Of a stretch of 64,000 nt of DNA, positions 42,343 through 52,524 are shown in pieces. Source of the stretch: Candidatus Sumerlaeota bacterium (GTDB lineage Bacteria > Sumerlaeota > Sumerlaeia > SLMS01 > JAHLLQ01); contig JASGMJ010000018.1 of NCBI GenBank assembly GCA_030156535.1, positions 1-64,000 of the forward strand, in the 5' to 3' direction. The notes under the pieces were generated by a model. The model was not told where the DNA came from, searched no databases, and saw only the letters and a program-made list of their open reading frames with translations. The translations under genes and the position numbers were made by a program. The stretch's first letter is position 1. The number at the start of each line of letters is the position of its first letter.

Positions 42343-45300
42343 TCAGTCCTGCTGGAGCGTCTTCCAGTCCTCGATGCCGGTGAACTGGTTGGAGGGCGGA
42401 TCGTAGAACACCTGGCCCTGGCTGTTGTCGGGCTGGTGCTGGACAAATCCCTCGATAGCCACGAGGTCCAACGTGTTGAAGTCGTTGTTCTCGGCGTTCT
42501 GGTCGGCAACCGAGGTGTTCTCAATAGCGTAGTTGCCCGCTGCGCCGGTGTAGCCACGCAGCTTGTTGAGGCCCGTGGACGTGGCGGCCGCGAAGAAGGG
42601 ATCGGTGATCGTGGGGGCGGTTCCGGGGCCCATGCTGGCCAGGGCGTTGTCGGCCACGAGGATGCCCACCTGGTTCAGCGCGCCCGAGGCCTCGTTGGTC
42701 TCGACGAGCGCTTCCGTGCCCGTGCCCGTCACCCGAATGGCGGCGAGGGCAGAGTTCACGATCTCGTTCCCGACCACGTTTGCTTTGGCGCCGTTTTCGA
42801 TGCTGATGGCGAAGTCGTGACCGTCGAAGGCCTCGCCGGTGAACGGGAAGACGTTGGGGATGAAGTTGTTGCGCACGTCGGCCGTTGCGCCGGTTCCGGC
42901 AACGGAAACGCCGACTGTGTTCGCCGTGAACCCGTTGCGGAACGTGGGATCGGCACCACCCACCATGGCATAGGTCGTGTTGCCGGAGGTGCCTTCGATC
43001 TGGACGCCCGTGCCATTGTTGGCGAATGTATTGCGGGCGATCACGGTGCCCGTGTTGTCCTGCGGACCGAGGCCGCCATGGTCCGCCGCCACCAGCACGC
43101 CGGACGTGTAACCGTCGAAGGCGTTGGTCTCGACGAGCACGCCGAATCCCGCGCCGGAAGTGGCCGTCTGATGCGTGGCGAGTCCGACGCTGCCGCCCGA
43201 TGCCGTGAACGTATTGCCGACGGCCGCAACGAGCGAAACGCCGTCCACTTGGCGGATGCGCATTCCCTCGGTTGCCGCGTCGATGATGTTCGCGCGGGCT
43301 TCCACCATGCCGGACGTGGCCACGTCGGAGACTTCAACGGCAACGTCGCCGCCTGTAACCGTGTTGCCCGTAAGGCGGATGAGCGCGGTGCCGCTGACCG
43401 ATCCGGCGGCTATGCCGCGGACGGCCGCGTTCGTGACCATGTTACCCGAAACGGTGTGGATCGAAGAGTTGTCCTGGGCGCGGAAGTCGATCGCGGCCTG
43501 CACTTCGTCGAACGTGTTGCCCGAGAGAATCGTGCGGCGACTCTCCGCGATGGAGAGGGCCGTCGAGCGCGCCGTTGCCGTCTGGAAGCCGTCGATGTTC
43601 GTGAACGTGCCGCCGGTGATCGTGAGGTCGTCGAGCTTGTTGCCGGGAACGTCCTCGACGATGATCCCGTTGTAGAAGAAATTGCGGACTTCGAGATCGG
43701 TGAACGCGAGACTGTCTGGGCCGCCACCGCCAGTGCCGCCATCGATGACGACGGCGTTGCGGGCGTTGATGTCCGCGCCGTTCACCGTCACCGTGCCGGG
43801 CACGGAGGGATTGTCGCCATCGAGCACGAGCCCGGAGAGGACGATGTCGTCGCTGAGCACGCGCAGCAGCGTCAGCGAGCCGGCTTCCTGCACGGTGTCC
43901 ACTGCGGTGCCGGGGCCGTCTGCACCTGGAAGAATGACTGCCGTTCCTGGAGTTGCGGCGGCAATCGTCAGGGGGCGCATGAAGTCAATGCCCTGCTGGT
44001 CATAGGCACCGTCGGCGCCGTAACGCATGGCCACGTAGGTGCCCGCTTCGGCGGTGGCCGTGCCGAGGGTCGCGGATGCTTCGACCGCGTCGGCCAGCGA
44101 GCGCACGGCTGTCACGCCGTATCCGGCGGTCGTTCCGCGCTCGTAGGTGGCGTCGAGACTGACCGCTGCCGCGAGGGAACCGGCCGTGAACGGGATGAAG
44201 TCGAATGGGCCAAAGGTGCCTGCCTCGCCGCCTGCGGCCGCGTTGTCGGCGTCGCCGTCGCGGATCAGGTCATCGACGGCCTTCGAACCGTTGTACGTGA
44301 CTCCCTGGTACTGCCAGGTGTTGTCCTCGCCCATGGCCGTGGCGGCGGCATCAAGAACAAGCGCCCAGCCGTCGGCCTGCGTCACGTTGAACGTGTTCGA
44401 TCCGGTGGAGCCGAAAGCGCCGCCACCAAGATCAACTGTCGCGCCCGCGGCAACGACCTCGACGCCGCGCGACCCGGCGGAAGCAGCCGTCTCCACCAGG
44501 TTGCCTTCCATCATCACCGACGCACCCGAGTTCACGGTCACGGCGGCCATGTCGTTGCCGGTCAGAGCGTTGTTCACGAGGTTGGCGCGCGCAGCCGTTC
44601 CGGCGGCGATCACGCCCGTGTCGTTGTTGCGAATGTCCTGCGCGGCGAGCAGCGCGTTCCCGGCGTCGAGAGTGCTGTCGGGCCCGATGCGAACGCCGGT
44701 CAGGCATCCTTCGACGGTGTTGGGCGCCACTGCACCCAGAACAGCGGCAAGCGTCGCGGCTCCACCGGCACCGGAGTTGGTCACGAGCACGCCCGTGTTC
44801 CAGTCCGAAACGGTGTTGCCATCGAGAGTGACGTTGGACGAGGCGACTTCAAGCCCCGGCGTGCCGAGCACGTCGCGCGTGTCGAGATGAATGCCCGCGA
44901 GCGAAAGGCTGCGGGAGAGGGCGTCGATGACGTTGCCCGCCACTTCGACGCTGCCGAAGGCGGGGTCGATAGCGTGCAGGAAAACGCCGGTGGGATCGCT
45001 GGCCGATCCGGCAAGACTGGTGACCATGTTGCCGTTGATCCGAACGGCACCGGTGTTGCGCGACCCGGCGGCATCGCGGCCGACACGGCGCACGGCAACG
45101 GCGGCCACTTCGATGGGGCTGGCAAAGCTGTTGTTCAACACGTCCACGCGGGCGGGGTTGGGCGCCGCAACGGGGGCGTAGACGTCGCTGATATCAATGG
45201 CGGTCTCCATCGTGCCATTGAACTGGTTGCTGTCGAGAGTGATCGTGCTTTCGTTCTCGATGCGGGCGACCTGAATCGCCGTCACGTTATCGGTGAACTG

Positions 45301-46413
45301 GCAGTTCGTGGCGCTGCCCGACGCATTGTCGAGAAAGGCGAGCGCTCCACGTCCGGCGTTTCCGCTCTGGCCGGTGTCCTCGAAGCTCATGCCATCGACC
45401 GCCACGACCGGGACGATACCCGTACCGGCAGCAAGGCCGGGAGCCGCTGCGGCACCGCCGTAAACCTCGACACCCGTGGTGGCGCGCAGGACCGCTCCTC
45501 CCTGCACCGTGCCCGACGCAGCGCCAAAACGAAGGGCGCTGCCCGCCGGGCCACCTGGCGTGTAATCGGCAATGTTGATGATCCCGCAATTGTTGATCAG
45601 ATGCCCGGTTGTGCCGGGCGCATCGATTTTGATTCCGAACTCGCGGAAATTCAGGATCCAGGCATTGTCCACCGTGAGGTCGTTGACGGTGCCCGTGGCG
45701 TCGGAGATTTCGATGCCGCTGCCGGCCTCGGAAGAACCGGGAATTCCAGTGTTGTCACCAATGAGCGTCAGGTCGCGAATCGTCACACCGGGGGCTTGGA
45801 CGGCGAAGTGCGTCTTGCCCACCGCATAGCCCGTCGGCGGAACAACCCGCGCGCCCGTGCGGCCCACTTGCCCGGTGCAGGTGCCGACGGATTCATCCTC
45901 GCCGAGGATCGTGATGCGCTTTGTCAGAGCCACGTTCTCGGAAAGGTGATCGCCGTTGAGCAAGTGCACGCGGCCCGAGGTATTTGTGGCCGAAACCGCC
46001 GTGGGAATGTCCTGGAAGGCATTGACGCCAAAGATCAGCGGGAAAATCGGAGGCGCGCACCCGGCAAGGCCAACCGTTGGGTCGGCATCCACATCGCCCT
46101 GCGCCACCCACAGCGGATCGACGTACACGTCGTCGCCGGGCAGCACGGAGGCGCCGAGGCGCCCCTCGTTGGCGCGGAAGCGCGCACTGCTCGACGCGCC
46201 GGAAATCGGTCCGCCCACCACCTGGGGAGCGACGCGGTAGGAACCTCCGCTGCTGACCTGAACGGCCGAGCCGCTGTTCGTGCTTGTTCGATTGATAGTA
46301 AAGGAAGCGCTGGCCATTGGATTCAGGGCAAAAGCCGCACTTGAGGCGGCAAGCCCGAAACCGAGGGAAATCAGCATCTTCGCTTGGAAATATGTCCGGG
46401 GCGAAGGACCCAT
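42343..46413 (-). CDS. Large exported parallel beta-helix repeat protein
   Basis: 1356 residues, not assigned to a named family. A signal peptide (about 12-30, LISLGFGLAASSAAFALN) follows an AGGAG ribosome site. A short domain with VDPLWVAQGDVDADPTVG comes next. Nearly all the rest is right-handed beta-helix coils recognisable by repeated N-x-F/I turns (for example NNCGIINIADY, DNVTAIQVARI, GNTFDEVQAAIDF, NNFIPNVFPF). Some 40 or more coils are likely. No autotransporter barrel, dockerin or LPXTG-type anchor is seen at the C terminus. Probably a secreted or surface-attached polysaccharide-binding or structural protein. It is monocistronic with its own terminator. Confidence 0.85.
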   Translation of the reverse strand: MGPSPRTYFQAKMLISLGFGLAASSAAFALNPMASASFTINRTSTNSGSAVQVSSGGSYRVAPQVVGGPISGASSSARFRANEGRLGASVLPGDDVYVDPLWVAQGDVDADPTVGLAGCAPPIFPLIFGVNAFQDIPTAVSATNTSGRVHLLNGDHLSENVALTKRITILGEDESVGTCTGQVGRTGARVVPPTGYAVGKTHFAVQAPGVTIRDLTLIGDNTGIPGSSEAGSGIEISDATGTVNDLTVDNAWILNFREFGIKIDAPGTTGHLINNCGIINIADYTPGGPAGSALRFGAASGTVQGGAVLRATTGVEVYGGAAAAPGLAAGTGIVPVVAVDGMSFEDTGQSGNAGRGALAFLDNASGSATNCQFTDNVTAIQVARIENESTITLDSNQFNGTMETAIDISDVYAPVAAPNPARVDVLNNSFASPIEVAAVAVRRVGRDAAGSRNTGAVRINGNMVTSLAGSASDPTGVFLHAIDPAFGSVEVAGNVIDALSRSLSLAGIHLDTRDVLGTPGLEVASSNVTLDGNTVSDWNTGVLVTNSGAGGAATLAAVLGAVAPNTVEGCLTGVRIGPDSTLDAGNALLAAQDIRNNDTGVIAAGTAARANLVNNALTGNDMAAVTVNSGASVMMEGNLVETAASAGSRGVEVVAAGATVDLGGGAFGSTGSNTFNVTQADGWALVLDAAATAMGEDNTWQYQGVTYNGSKAVDDLIRDGDADNAAAGGEAGTFGPFDFIPFTAGSLAAAVSLDATYERGTTAGYGVTAVRSLADAVEASATLGTATAEAGTYVAMRYGADGAYDQQGIDFMRPLTIAAATPGTAVILPGADGPGTAVDTVQEAGSLTLLRVLSDDIVLSGLVLDGDNPSVPGTVTVNGADINARNAVVIDGGTGGGGPDSLAFTDLEVRNFFYNGIIVEDVPGNKLDDLTITGGTFTNIDGFQTATARSTALSIAESRRTILSGNTFDEVQAAIDFRAQDNSSIHTVSGNMVTNAAVRGIAAGSVSGTALIRLTGNTVTGGDVAVEVSDVATSGMVEARANIIDAATEGMRIRQVDGVSLVAAVGNTFTASGGSVGLATHQTATSGAGFGVLVETNAFDGYTSGVLVAADHGGLGPQDNTGTVIARNTFANNGTGVQIEGTSGNTTYAMVGGADPTFRNGFTANTVGVSVAGTGATADVRNNFIPNVFPFTGEAFDGHDFAISIENGAKANVVGNEIVNSALAAIRVTGTGTEALVETNEASGALNQVGILVADNALASMGPGTAPTITDPFFAAATSTGLNKLRGYTGAAGNYAIENTSVADQNAENNDFNTLDLVAIEGFVQHQPDNSQGQVFYDPPSNQFTGIEDWKTLQQD

Positions 46414-46692
46414 GTGGGCGTTCTCCTGGGCCGGCGAGGCCGGTAGTCGATAGGGGTACTGAATAGCATACCAAAGAAGTGTGGAACGCCGCGGCCCGGA
46501 TGGCTACTCCTTTTGCCAACCCCGGCCACTTTGGCCACTTCCCTGCTATCAAGGAACTCCTATCCCCCCACCAAACGTCCGTAAAGGGCAAAGGCGCTTC
46601 CATTCCCCGCTTGCCCGGCGCCAACGCAGGGGATAGCGAGTAATCCTAGAGTGGATGAATGCGCGAGTGCGGCGAAGGAGCACCCAAGTCCG

Positions 46693-48561
46693 ATGCCCAA
46701 GTACCGAATCATGGTGGTTGATGACGACCCCGACACCCGCTTTGTCACGTCGGGCCTGCTGGGAGGCGATTTCGAAACCGTTCAGGCGGAAAACGGCCTG
46801 GATGCGCTGGAGAAGATCGATCGCTACGAGCCCGATCTCATGCTCGTGGACATTGCGATGCCCGTCATGGATGGCTTCGCCACGTGCCGCAACGTCCGCC
46901 GGCACGACGAATTCAGCGACATGCCGGTCTTCTTTCTCACTGGATACGCAAGCGACGAAGCCCGCCGCAAAGCCGAGGAAGCCGGGTGCCACGCCTACTT
47001 CGAGAAGCCCTTCGACACGGGCGATCTCGTCGATCGCATCCAGGCATTCTTCGCCGAGCACCATCAGCCACCGCGCGAGAAAATGTTCTCGCTGACGGAA
47101 ATCAAGAAGATCGACGCAACCCCGTTGCGCGTTGTGGAGAGCGAAGAGGAAAGTTTCGAGGAGGAAGAAGAGCACGAACGGGCGCAGGGAGCGCTTGCCG
47201 ACACAAACGCCCCGGGCATCACGCCCCCCCGACCCACCTCTGAGGAAGCCGACGGCGAGGCCCCCGTGGCACGCGGCGGCATTACGCACAAGCGCCGGCG
47301 CAAGACGCTCGGGTCCGTTGCGAAGACGGAACTGGAAACCCAAAAACCCTCTGCCCTCGAGCCCACCGGGGAATCCGACGCGACCCCCCCGGCCGACCCG
47401 GCACACAAGGTCGATGTGGGCTCGGTGCTCGACAAGCTCAAGGCTTTCGCCAAAGAAGAGGACGAGAAGCAGGAACCTCCGCAGCGCCCCGAAGTTCCCG
47501 AAGAGCTGCGCCAGACGCGCGAGCTTCCGCGCCCCGAGGCCGCCGAAGACAAGCCGATCTCACCGTCCCGCCTGCACGAGCGCCCCGCGCTTGACCGCCT
47601 TCGGGAACTCGACGAGCAGGAGGAAGCCGAGCGCCGGCGCCGCGAAGCACTGAGCGAGGAGCCTCCTACCCGCGCCATTCGCAGCCCGTTTGCCCCCAAG
47701 CCAGCGGAAACGCCCAAACCGCCGTCCCTCCAGCCACCGTCGGCGCGGCCGAGTCCCCGCGAGGAACGCCCCAGCTCTTCGCCCACCCCCTCCGCCAAAC
47801 CTCCCGCACCTTCCCCGGCGCCCGAATCCGTCCGCCCGGCTGCCAAGGCGCCTTCGCGCCCCGCTCCGGCGACGCCGGCCCGGGCAATTCCGGCTCCTCT
47901 TCGCCCCCGGCGCCCCATTCCGGCGGGTGCGAAGAAGTCCTCCGGCGGCGCGGGCAAGGCCCGCCCCCGCGTCCTTTGCCTGATCGACACAAAGACCGAA
48001 CTGATGGCCTACACGGAAGCGCTGAAGGGTCTGGGCGAGTTCCTCCCGCTGGAAGACCCCGTGGAAGCCGTCGCGATTATCGCGCGCTTCCAGCCCGACG
48101 TGGTGGTCATGCACATTGTGGGCACCGCCTACAGCGGCTTGCAGCTGGCACAGATGCTCCAGAGCAATCCCCGTCTGGCGCACATCGAGGTAATCTTTGT
48201 GTTCACGGGACAGGAATCGCCGGCGCAGCTCAAGGCAGCCGAGCGCCTCTCGTCAAACAGACAGCTCCGCTCGCCGGTGACGGCGAACTTCGCCCGCGAA
48301 GTCTTCCTGAATCTGGTCGCCAAGCCCAGCTTCAAGGTGCGCGCGAAGAAACTCGCCTACGGCGTGTACGTGGACGAGGTGCTGAAGACGATTCGCGACC
48401 GCAAGGAAGAGGTGCGCAAAGAGAAGGAACGCGAGTTCTTCGAGGAGAAGCATGAGGAACTGGTCGCGGGCATCAAGGATGCGATGAAGCAGGTGAGCCC
48501 CGGCCTGCAGCTTGGCGAGCGCTCGAAGAAAGACCTTCAGGCGTACTACCTTGAAGCGTAA
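46693..48561 (+). CDS. Response regulator with N-terminal receiver and C-terminal pseudo-receiver domain
   Basis: 622 residues from the ATG at 46693; a GTG at 46651 would add 14. An N-terminal receiver domain (1-120) has DDD (10-12), phosphoacceptor Asp53 in LMLVDIAMPVMDGF, and EKPFD with the conserved Lys. About 300 disordered residues follow, rich in Pro, Ala and Glu. A second domain of the same fold (about 430-550) starts RPRVLCLIDTKTELM, but has VVMHIVG where the phosphoacceptor should be. A charged coiled-coil-like tail (about 560-622) ends it. No DNA-binding output domain is visible. Confidence 0.75.
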   Translation: MPKYRIMVVDDDPDTRFVTSGLLGGDFETVQAENGLDALEKIDRYEPDLMLVDIAMPVMDGFATCRNVRRHDEFSDMPVFFLTGYASDEARRKAEEAGCHAYFEKPFDTGDLVDRIQAFFAEHHQPPREKMFSLTEIKKIDATPLRVVESEEESFEEEEEHERAQGALADTNAPGITPPRPTSEEADGEAPVARGGITHKRRRKTLGSVAKTELETQKPSALEPTGESDATPPADPAHKVDVGSVLDKLKAFAKEEDEKQEPPQRPEVPEELRQTRELPRPEAAEDKPISPSRLHERPALDRLRELDEQEEAERRRREALSEEPPTRAIRSPFAPKPAETPKPPSLQPPSARPSPREERPSSSPTPSAKPPAPSPAPESVRPAAKAPSRPAPATPARAIPAPLRPRRPIPAGAKKSSGGAGKARPRVLCLIDTKTELMAYTEALKGLGEFLPLEDPVEAVAIIARFQPDVVVMHIVGTAYSGLQLAQMLQSNPRLAHIEVIFVFTGQESPAQLKAAERLSSNRQLRSPVTANFAREVFLNLVAKPSFKVRAKKLAYGVYVDEVLKTIRDRKEEVRKEKEREFFEEKHEELVAGIKDAMKQVSPGLQLGERSKKDLQAYYLEA

Positions 48562-48570
48562 GGCAGGCTG

Positions 48571-50088
48571 ATGAAGTTTTCCTGGGACCTCCCCTACCCC
48601 TCGTCGCGCCAGCCAGTGATGGCCCGCAACGTGGTTGCCACGTCGCAGCCGCTGGCCGCGCAGGCGGGCATCAGTGCCCTGCGTGCGGGAGGCAACGCAG
48701 TTGATGCCGCGCTGGCAACGGCCATCGCGCTGACCGTTGTCGAGCCCACCATGAACGGAATCGGCAGCGACGCCTTCGCGCTGGTGTGGACCGGGGGGCG
48801 GCTCCACGGCCTGAATGCCTCGGGCCGCTCGCCCAAGGCATGGACGCCGGACCGCTTCAAGGGGCTGCCGTCAATGCCGCGATTCGGCTGGGATGCGGTC
48901 ACGGTGCCCGGATGCGTCTCGGCGTGGGTGGCGTTGTCCGAGCGGTTCGGACGCCTGCCGTTCGAGCGCCTGTTCGATGATGCGATTCGTTACGCGCGCG
49001 AAGGCTTTGCGGTCTCGCCGATCACGGCCCCGCGTGGACGAACGCCGGACGCCGGGGAACTCTTTCGCTCGCCGGACCACGCGCAAACGCTCGAGACCAT
49101 CGCTTCCTCGCGCGGCGAAGCGTTCTATCGCGGGGCGCTGGCCGAAACCATTGCGGCCGCTGCCCGCAGCGAAGGCGGTGCGTTGACCGCCGAAGACCTC
49201 GCGGCGCACCAATGCGACTGGGTCGATCCCATCGGCATCGCCTACGCGGGGCACCGTCTCCACGAAATCCCGCCGAACGGGCAGGGACTCGCCGCGCTGA
49301 TCTGCCTCGGGATTCTCGCAAACACTCCCCTTCAAGACCATGCGCCCGACAGCGCCGACGCCGTGCACCTGCAAATCGAGGCGATGAAGCTCGCCTTCGC
49401 GGACGCCCATCGCTACGTTGCCGATCCGGCCCACATGGACGTGCGCACCGAGTCGCTGCTCGATCCGGCGTATCACGCCGAGCGCGCCCGCCTGATCGAC
49501 GTCAAGCGGGCAGGCACGCCTGAACACGGTACGCCGAAGGATCGCGGCACGGTGCTGCTCTGCGCGGCCGACGCCGAGGGCATGATGGTTTCCTTCATCC
49601 AATCGAACTTCGGCGGCTTTGGCTCGGGCGTTGTCGTGCCGGGAACGGGGATCGCACTGCAAAACCGGGCGAACGGTTTCTCGCTCCAGCCCGGGCATCC
49701 GAATGAAGTGGGCGGCGGCAAGCGCCCCTTCCACACGATCATCCCCGCCTTTGCCACCCGCAACGGCGAACCGGCGATGGCCTTCGGCGTCATGGGCGGT
49801 GCGTTCCAGCCCCAAGGCCACGTGCAGATGGCCGTGCGCATGTTGCTGCACCGCCAGAATCCGCAGGCCGCGTCGGACGCGCCGCGCTGGAAGGTCAACG
49901 AGGGGCTGGAAGTGAGCCTTGAGCACGGCTTCGACCCGGCCGTTGCGGAGGAACTGGCGCGGCGCGGGCACCGGATTCGCCGGGAGAACGCCGCGGGCTT
50001 TGGCGGTGCCCAGATCATCACGCGGCTGGCGGACGGCTACTGCGCGGGCTCGGACCACCGGAAGGACGGAGCCGCGGTCGGGTACTAG
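48571..50088 (+). CDS. Gamma-glutamyltransferase-family acylase
   Basis: Ntn-hydrolase of the gamma-glutamyltransferase type, 505 residues, with no signal peptide, so likely cytoplasmic. The N-terminal part has AGISALRAGGNAVDAALATAIAL and TMNGIGSDAFALVW. The expected self-cleavage and nucleophile Thr lies in KDRGTVLLCAAD (about 327); the second residue is Val, where true transferases have Thr. The C-terminal half shows FGGFGSGVVVPGTGIALQNRA. The wider substrate may be another N-acyl or cephalosporin-like amide. The gene starts nine bases after the receiver gene. Confidence 0.85.
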   Translation: MKFSWDLPYPSSRQPVMARNVVATSQPLAAQAGISALRAGGNAVDAALATAIALTVVEPTMNGIGSDAFALVWTGGRLHGLNASGRSPKAWTPDRFKGLPSMPRFGWDAVTVPGCVSAWVALSERFGRLPFERLFDDAIRYAREGFAVSPITAPRGRTPDAGELFRSPDHAQTLETIASSRGEAFYRGALAETIAAAARSEGGALTAEDLAAHQCDWVDPIGIAYAGHRLHEIPPNGQGLAALICLGILANTPLQDHAPDSADAVHLQIEAMKLAFADAHRYVADPAHMDVRTESLLDPAYHAERARLIDVKRAGTPEHGTPKDRGTVLLCAADAEGMMVSFIQSNFGGFGSGVVVPGTGIALQNRANGFSLQPGHPNEVGGGKRPFHTIIPAFATRNGEPAMAFGVMGGAFQPQGHVQMAVRMLLHRQNPQAASDAPRWKVNEGLEVSLEHGFDPAVAEELARRGHRIRRENAAGFGGAQIITRLADGYCAGSDHRKDGAAVGY

Positions 50089-50188
50089 AGTATGGATTCG
50101 GCCCCGGCGTTCCTCACAAAGCAGGAATGGGATTTGCCCCGGTGGGGAGCCCGCCCCAGCGTTTCCTCCACCCTGTGGGGAGCAACCC

Positions 50189-51085
50189 GTGAGCCCGGCA
50201 CTTCGCGTTTCCATCGTCATTGTCTCGCTGAACGGACGCGACCGCCTCGCGATGCCGCTCGACGCCCTTCGCCTGTGCTCCCCCGCCGCCGAGGAAATCA
50301 TCGTTGTCGACAACGGCTCGGCCGACGGCACGAGTGCCTTCGTGCGCGAGAACTACCCCGAGACGATTCTCATCCGCGCCCCGCAAAACCTGGGCTTTGC
50401 GGGCGGAAACAATCTCGGCATTCTCAACGCGACGGGCGACATCGTCATTCTGCTCAACGACGACACGGAACCCGAACCGGACTGGCTGGCGCCGCTGCAC
50501 GAGGCCTTCGACGCCGATCCCCGTCTCGGAATCGCGGGCGTCCGCCTGCTCTACCCCGACCGCGTCACCATCCAGCACCTCGGCGGCACGATCGAGCCCA
50601 ACGGCCTGACCAAGCACCTGGACTACGGCGCGGCGCTCGAAGCGCAAAACGTGCACGAGCCACTGGAAACGGATTACGTCACCGGCGCAGCGTTTGCCAT
50701 TCGCAGCGAAACGATCGCCGACATTGGCTTGCTTGACGAGGGCTTCTGGCCGATTTACTTCGAGGAAGTGGATTGGTGCGAGCGTGCACGCGCGCGGCGC
50801 TGGCGCATCCGGGTCATCCCGGCCTCCACCGTGATCCACCACGAGTCGCAGACAACGGTGAAAATGAGCCCACGCTTTCTGACGCTGTACAATCGCAACC
50901 GCCTGAGGTTCCTGCTCAAGCATCGCCGGGGCCGCGCCCTGCTGCGCGCGATTCGCGCCGAAGCCCGCTGGCTGGCAGGCCATACGCCGTGGGACAATCT
51001 GTGGCCGCTGGCAAAGGCCTACGCGTGGGCCGCAATCCAGTGGCGTGAAGTGCAGGCCGCCCGCCTGCGGGAGGGCCTGCGCTGA
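50189..51085 (+). CDS. Glycosyltransferase family 2
   Basis: 298 residues from the GTG at 50189 with GGGGAG six bases upstream. GT-A fold: VSIVIVSLNGRDRL at the start, IIVVDNGSADGT (about 39), FAGGNNLGILNATGDIVILLNDDTEP with the metal DD motif (about 70-95), ETDYVTGAAFAIRSE, and LLDEGFWPIYFEEVDWC with the catalytic base region. This set matches the rhamnosyltransferase-like group used in O-antigen and exopolysaccharide synthesis. Overlaps the next gene by one base (TGATG). Confidence 0.92.
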   Translation: MSPALRVSIVIVSLNGRDRLAMPLDALRLCSPAAEEIIVVDNGSADGTSAFVRENYPETILIRAPQNLGFAGGNNLGILNATGDIVILLNDDTEPEPDWLAPLHEAFDADPRLGIAGVRLLYPDRVTIQHLGGTIEPNGLTKHLDYGAALEAQNVHEPLETDYVTGAAFAIRSETIADIGLLDEGFWPIYFEEVDWCERARARRWRIRVIPASTVIHHESQTTVKMSPRFLTLYNRNRLRFLLKHRRGRALLRAIRAEARWLAGHTPWDNLWPLAKAYAWAAIQWREVQAARLREGLR

Positions 51086-52524
51086 TGGCACGCTTTCTGG
51101 TTGTGGGAACCGGTCCCCTGATCGACGAGGACGGTGCGACGTTCGTCAGCGGCCAGTGCCTGCGCACGATTCACTTCGTGCGCCCGATGCTGGAGGCCGG
51201 GCACGAGGTGCGCCTGCTGACCGTGCCGATTCCCGGGACGGAGTCGGGGAACTCCACCTCTCTGGCCACCCGCCGCTTGTACGGAGAGGACTTCGCCTAC
51301 CACGCGCTGACAACGCACGACGAGCGCCGCATCGTTCCCGCCCTGCGCCGCCTGATGGAGCGCACGCGCTTCGACGGCTGCGTGGGGATCAATGCCTACC
51401 CCGCGTACCTGCTGGCCCGCGCGGCACCTGAAATTCCGTTCTGGGCTGATCTGAATGGATGGACGATGGCCGAAGGCCAGACGCGCGCGGCCCTCGTCGG
51501 ACACGATCAGGATTACAACCACTTCTGGCGCATGGAAGCTGCAGTGCTGCTGGAGGCCGACCGCTTCTCCACGGTCAGCGCCCGCCAGGGCGACGCGCTC
51601 TACGGCGAACTCGCGCTGGCCGGGCGGCTCAATGGGCTGACGTTCAACTGGTCGTTCGCCTCGCCCGTTCCGAACGCCGTTTATCCGCTCTACTCCAAAG
51701 TCTCGCGCGGCGCCGGGCATCCCGGCTGGCCCGAGCGCGTTCCGGCAGACCGCCCGGTTGTTCTGTGGAGTGGCGGGTTCAACACGTGGACCGATGTGGG
51801 GATGCTCACCGAGGCCCTGGAGTCGGCAATGGCGGTTTCTCCGTCCCTGTTTTTCGCGGCGACGGGCGGATCCGTGCGCGGACACGACGACCAGACATTC
51901 GAGCGCTTTCGCGCACTCGCCCGCGACCGCCTCCCCGGCGACCGCGTGGCGCTGCTGGGCTGGACGGCGACGGAAACCGTGCTGGCCCTGCACGCAGGCG
52001 CCACCGTCGGCATCAACATCGACAGCCGCAACACCGAGACGCATTTCGGCGCGCGCAACCGCCTGACAAACATGATGGGCGCCGGACTCCCCGTGGCAAC
52101 GACACGCGGAACCGAGATCGCCGCCTGGATCGAGACGGAAAAGCTCGGCGGCATCGTGGACCCCGGCGACAGCGGCGCCCTGGCGCAACTGCTCGCCGAC
52201 GCGGCGGAGAATCGCGACACGTGGGAACTGCGCGCGCGTGCGGCACGCGAACGAGCCTTGCAGGACTTCGCCCCCGAGGTCACGCTGCGTGAGTTCCTCG
52301 CCTGGTGCGGGCAACCCCGCCGAGCACCCGACCGCGATGCCGAGGCACTCACCCCCTGGCAACGCCGCGAGGCAGAGGGCCTGGGCCCGAGAGTCTGGAC
52401 GAAAATCATGGTGGAAGGCGAACTGGGGCCGCTGCTGGAAGACCGCGTGGCCCTGGCCAACCTGAGACGCAAACTCCCTCTGCGTGCCTGGTACGCGATC
52501 AGGAAACACGTGAAAGGAAAATGA
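51085..52524 (+). CDS. Glycosyltransferase, GT-B fold
   Basis: 479 residues. The N-terminal half opens FLVVGTGPLIDEDGATFVSGQCLRT and contains PFWADLNGWTMAEGQTRA. The C-terminal half has VVLWSGGFNTWTDVGMLTEAL (about 225-245), VALLGW, ATVGINIDSRNTETHFGARNRLTNMMGAGLPVA with the donor-binding region, and GGIVDPGD. It does not have the classical E-x7-E of GT4. Translationally coupled to the GT2 gene and, through an ATGA overlap, to the foldase gene that follows. Substrates unknown. Confidence 0.8.
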   Translation: MARFLVVGTGPLIDEDGATFVSGQCLRTIHFVRPMLEAGHEVRLLTVPIPGTESGNSTSLATRRLYGEDFAYHALTTHDERRIVPALRRLMERTRFDGCVGINAYPAYLLARAAPEIPFWADLNGWTMAEGQTRAALVGHDQDYNHFWRMEAAVLLEADRFSTVSARQGDALYGELALAGRLNGLTFNWSFASPVPNAVYPLYSKVSRGAGHPGWPERVPADRPVVLWSGGFNTWTDVGMLTEALESAMAVSPSLFFAATGGSVRGHDDQTFERFRALARDRLPGDRVALLGWTATETVLALHAGATVGINIDSRNTETHFGARNRLTNMMGAGLPVATTRGTEIAAWIETEKLGGIVDPGDSGALAQLLADAAENRDTWELRARAARERALQDFAPEVTLREFLAWCGQPRRAPDRDAEALTPWQRREAEGLGPRVWTKIMVEGELGPLLEDRVALANLRRKLPLRAWYAIRKHVKGK

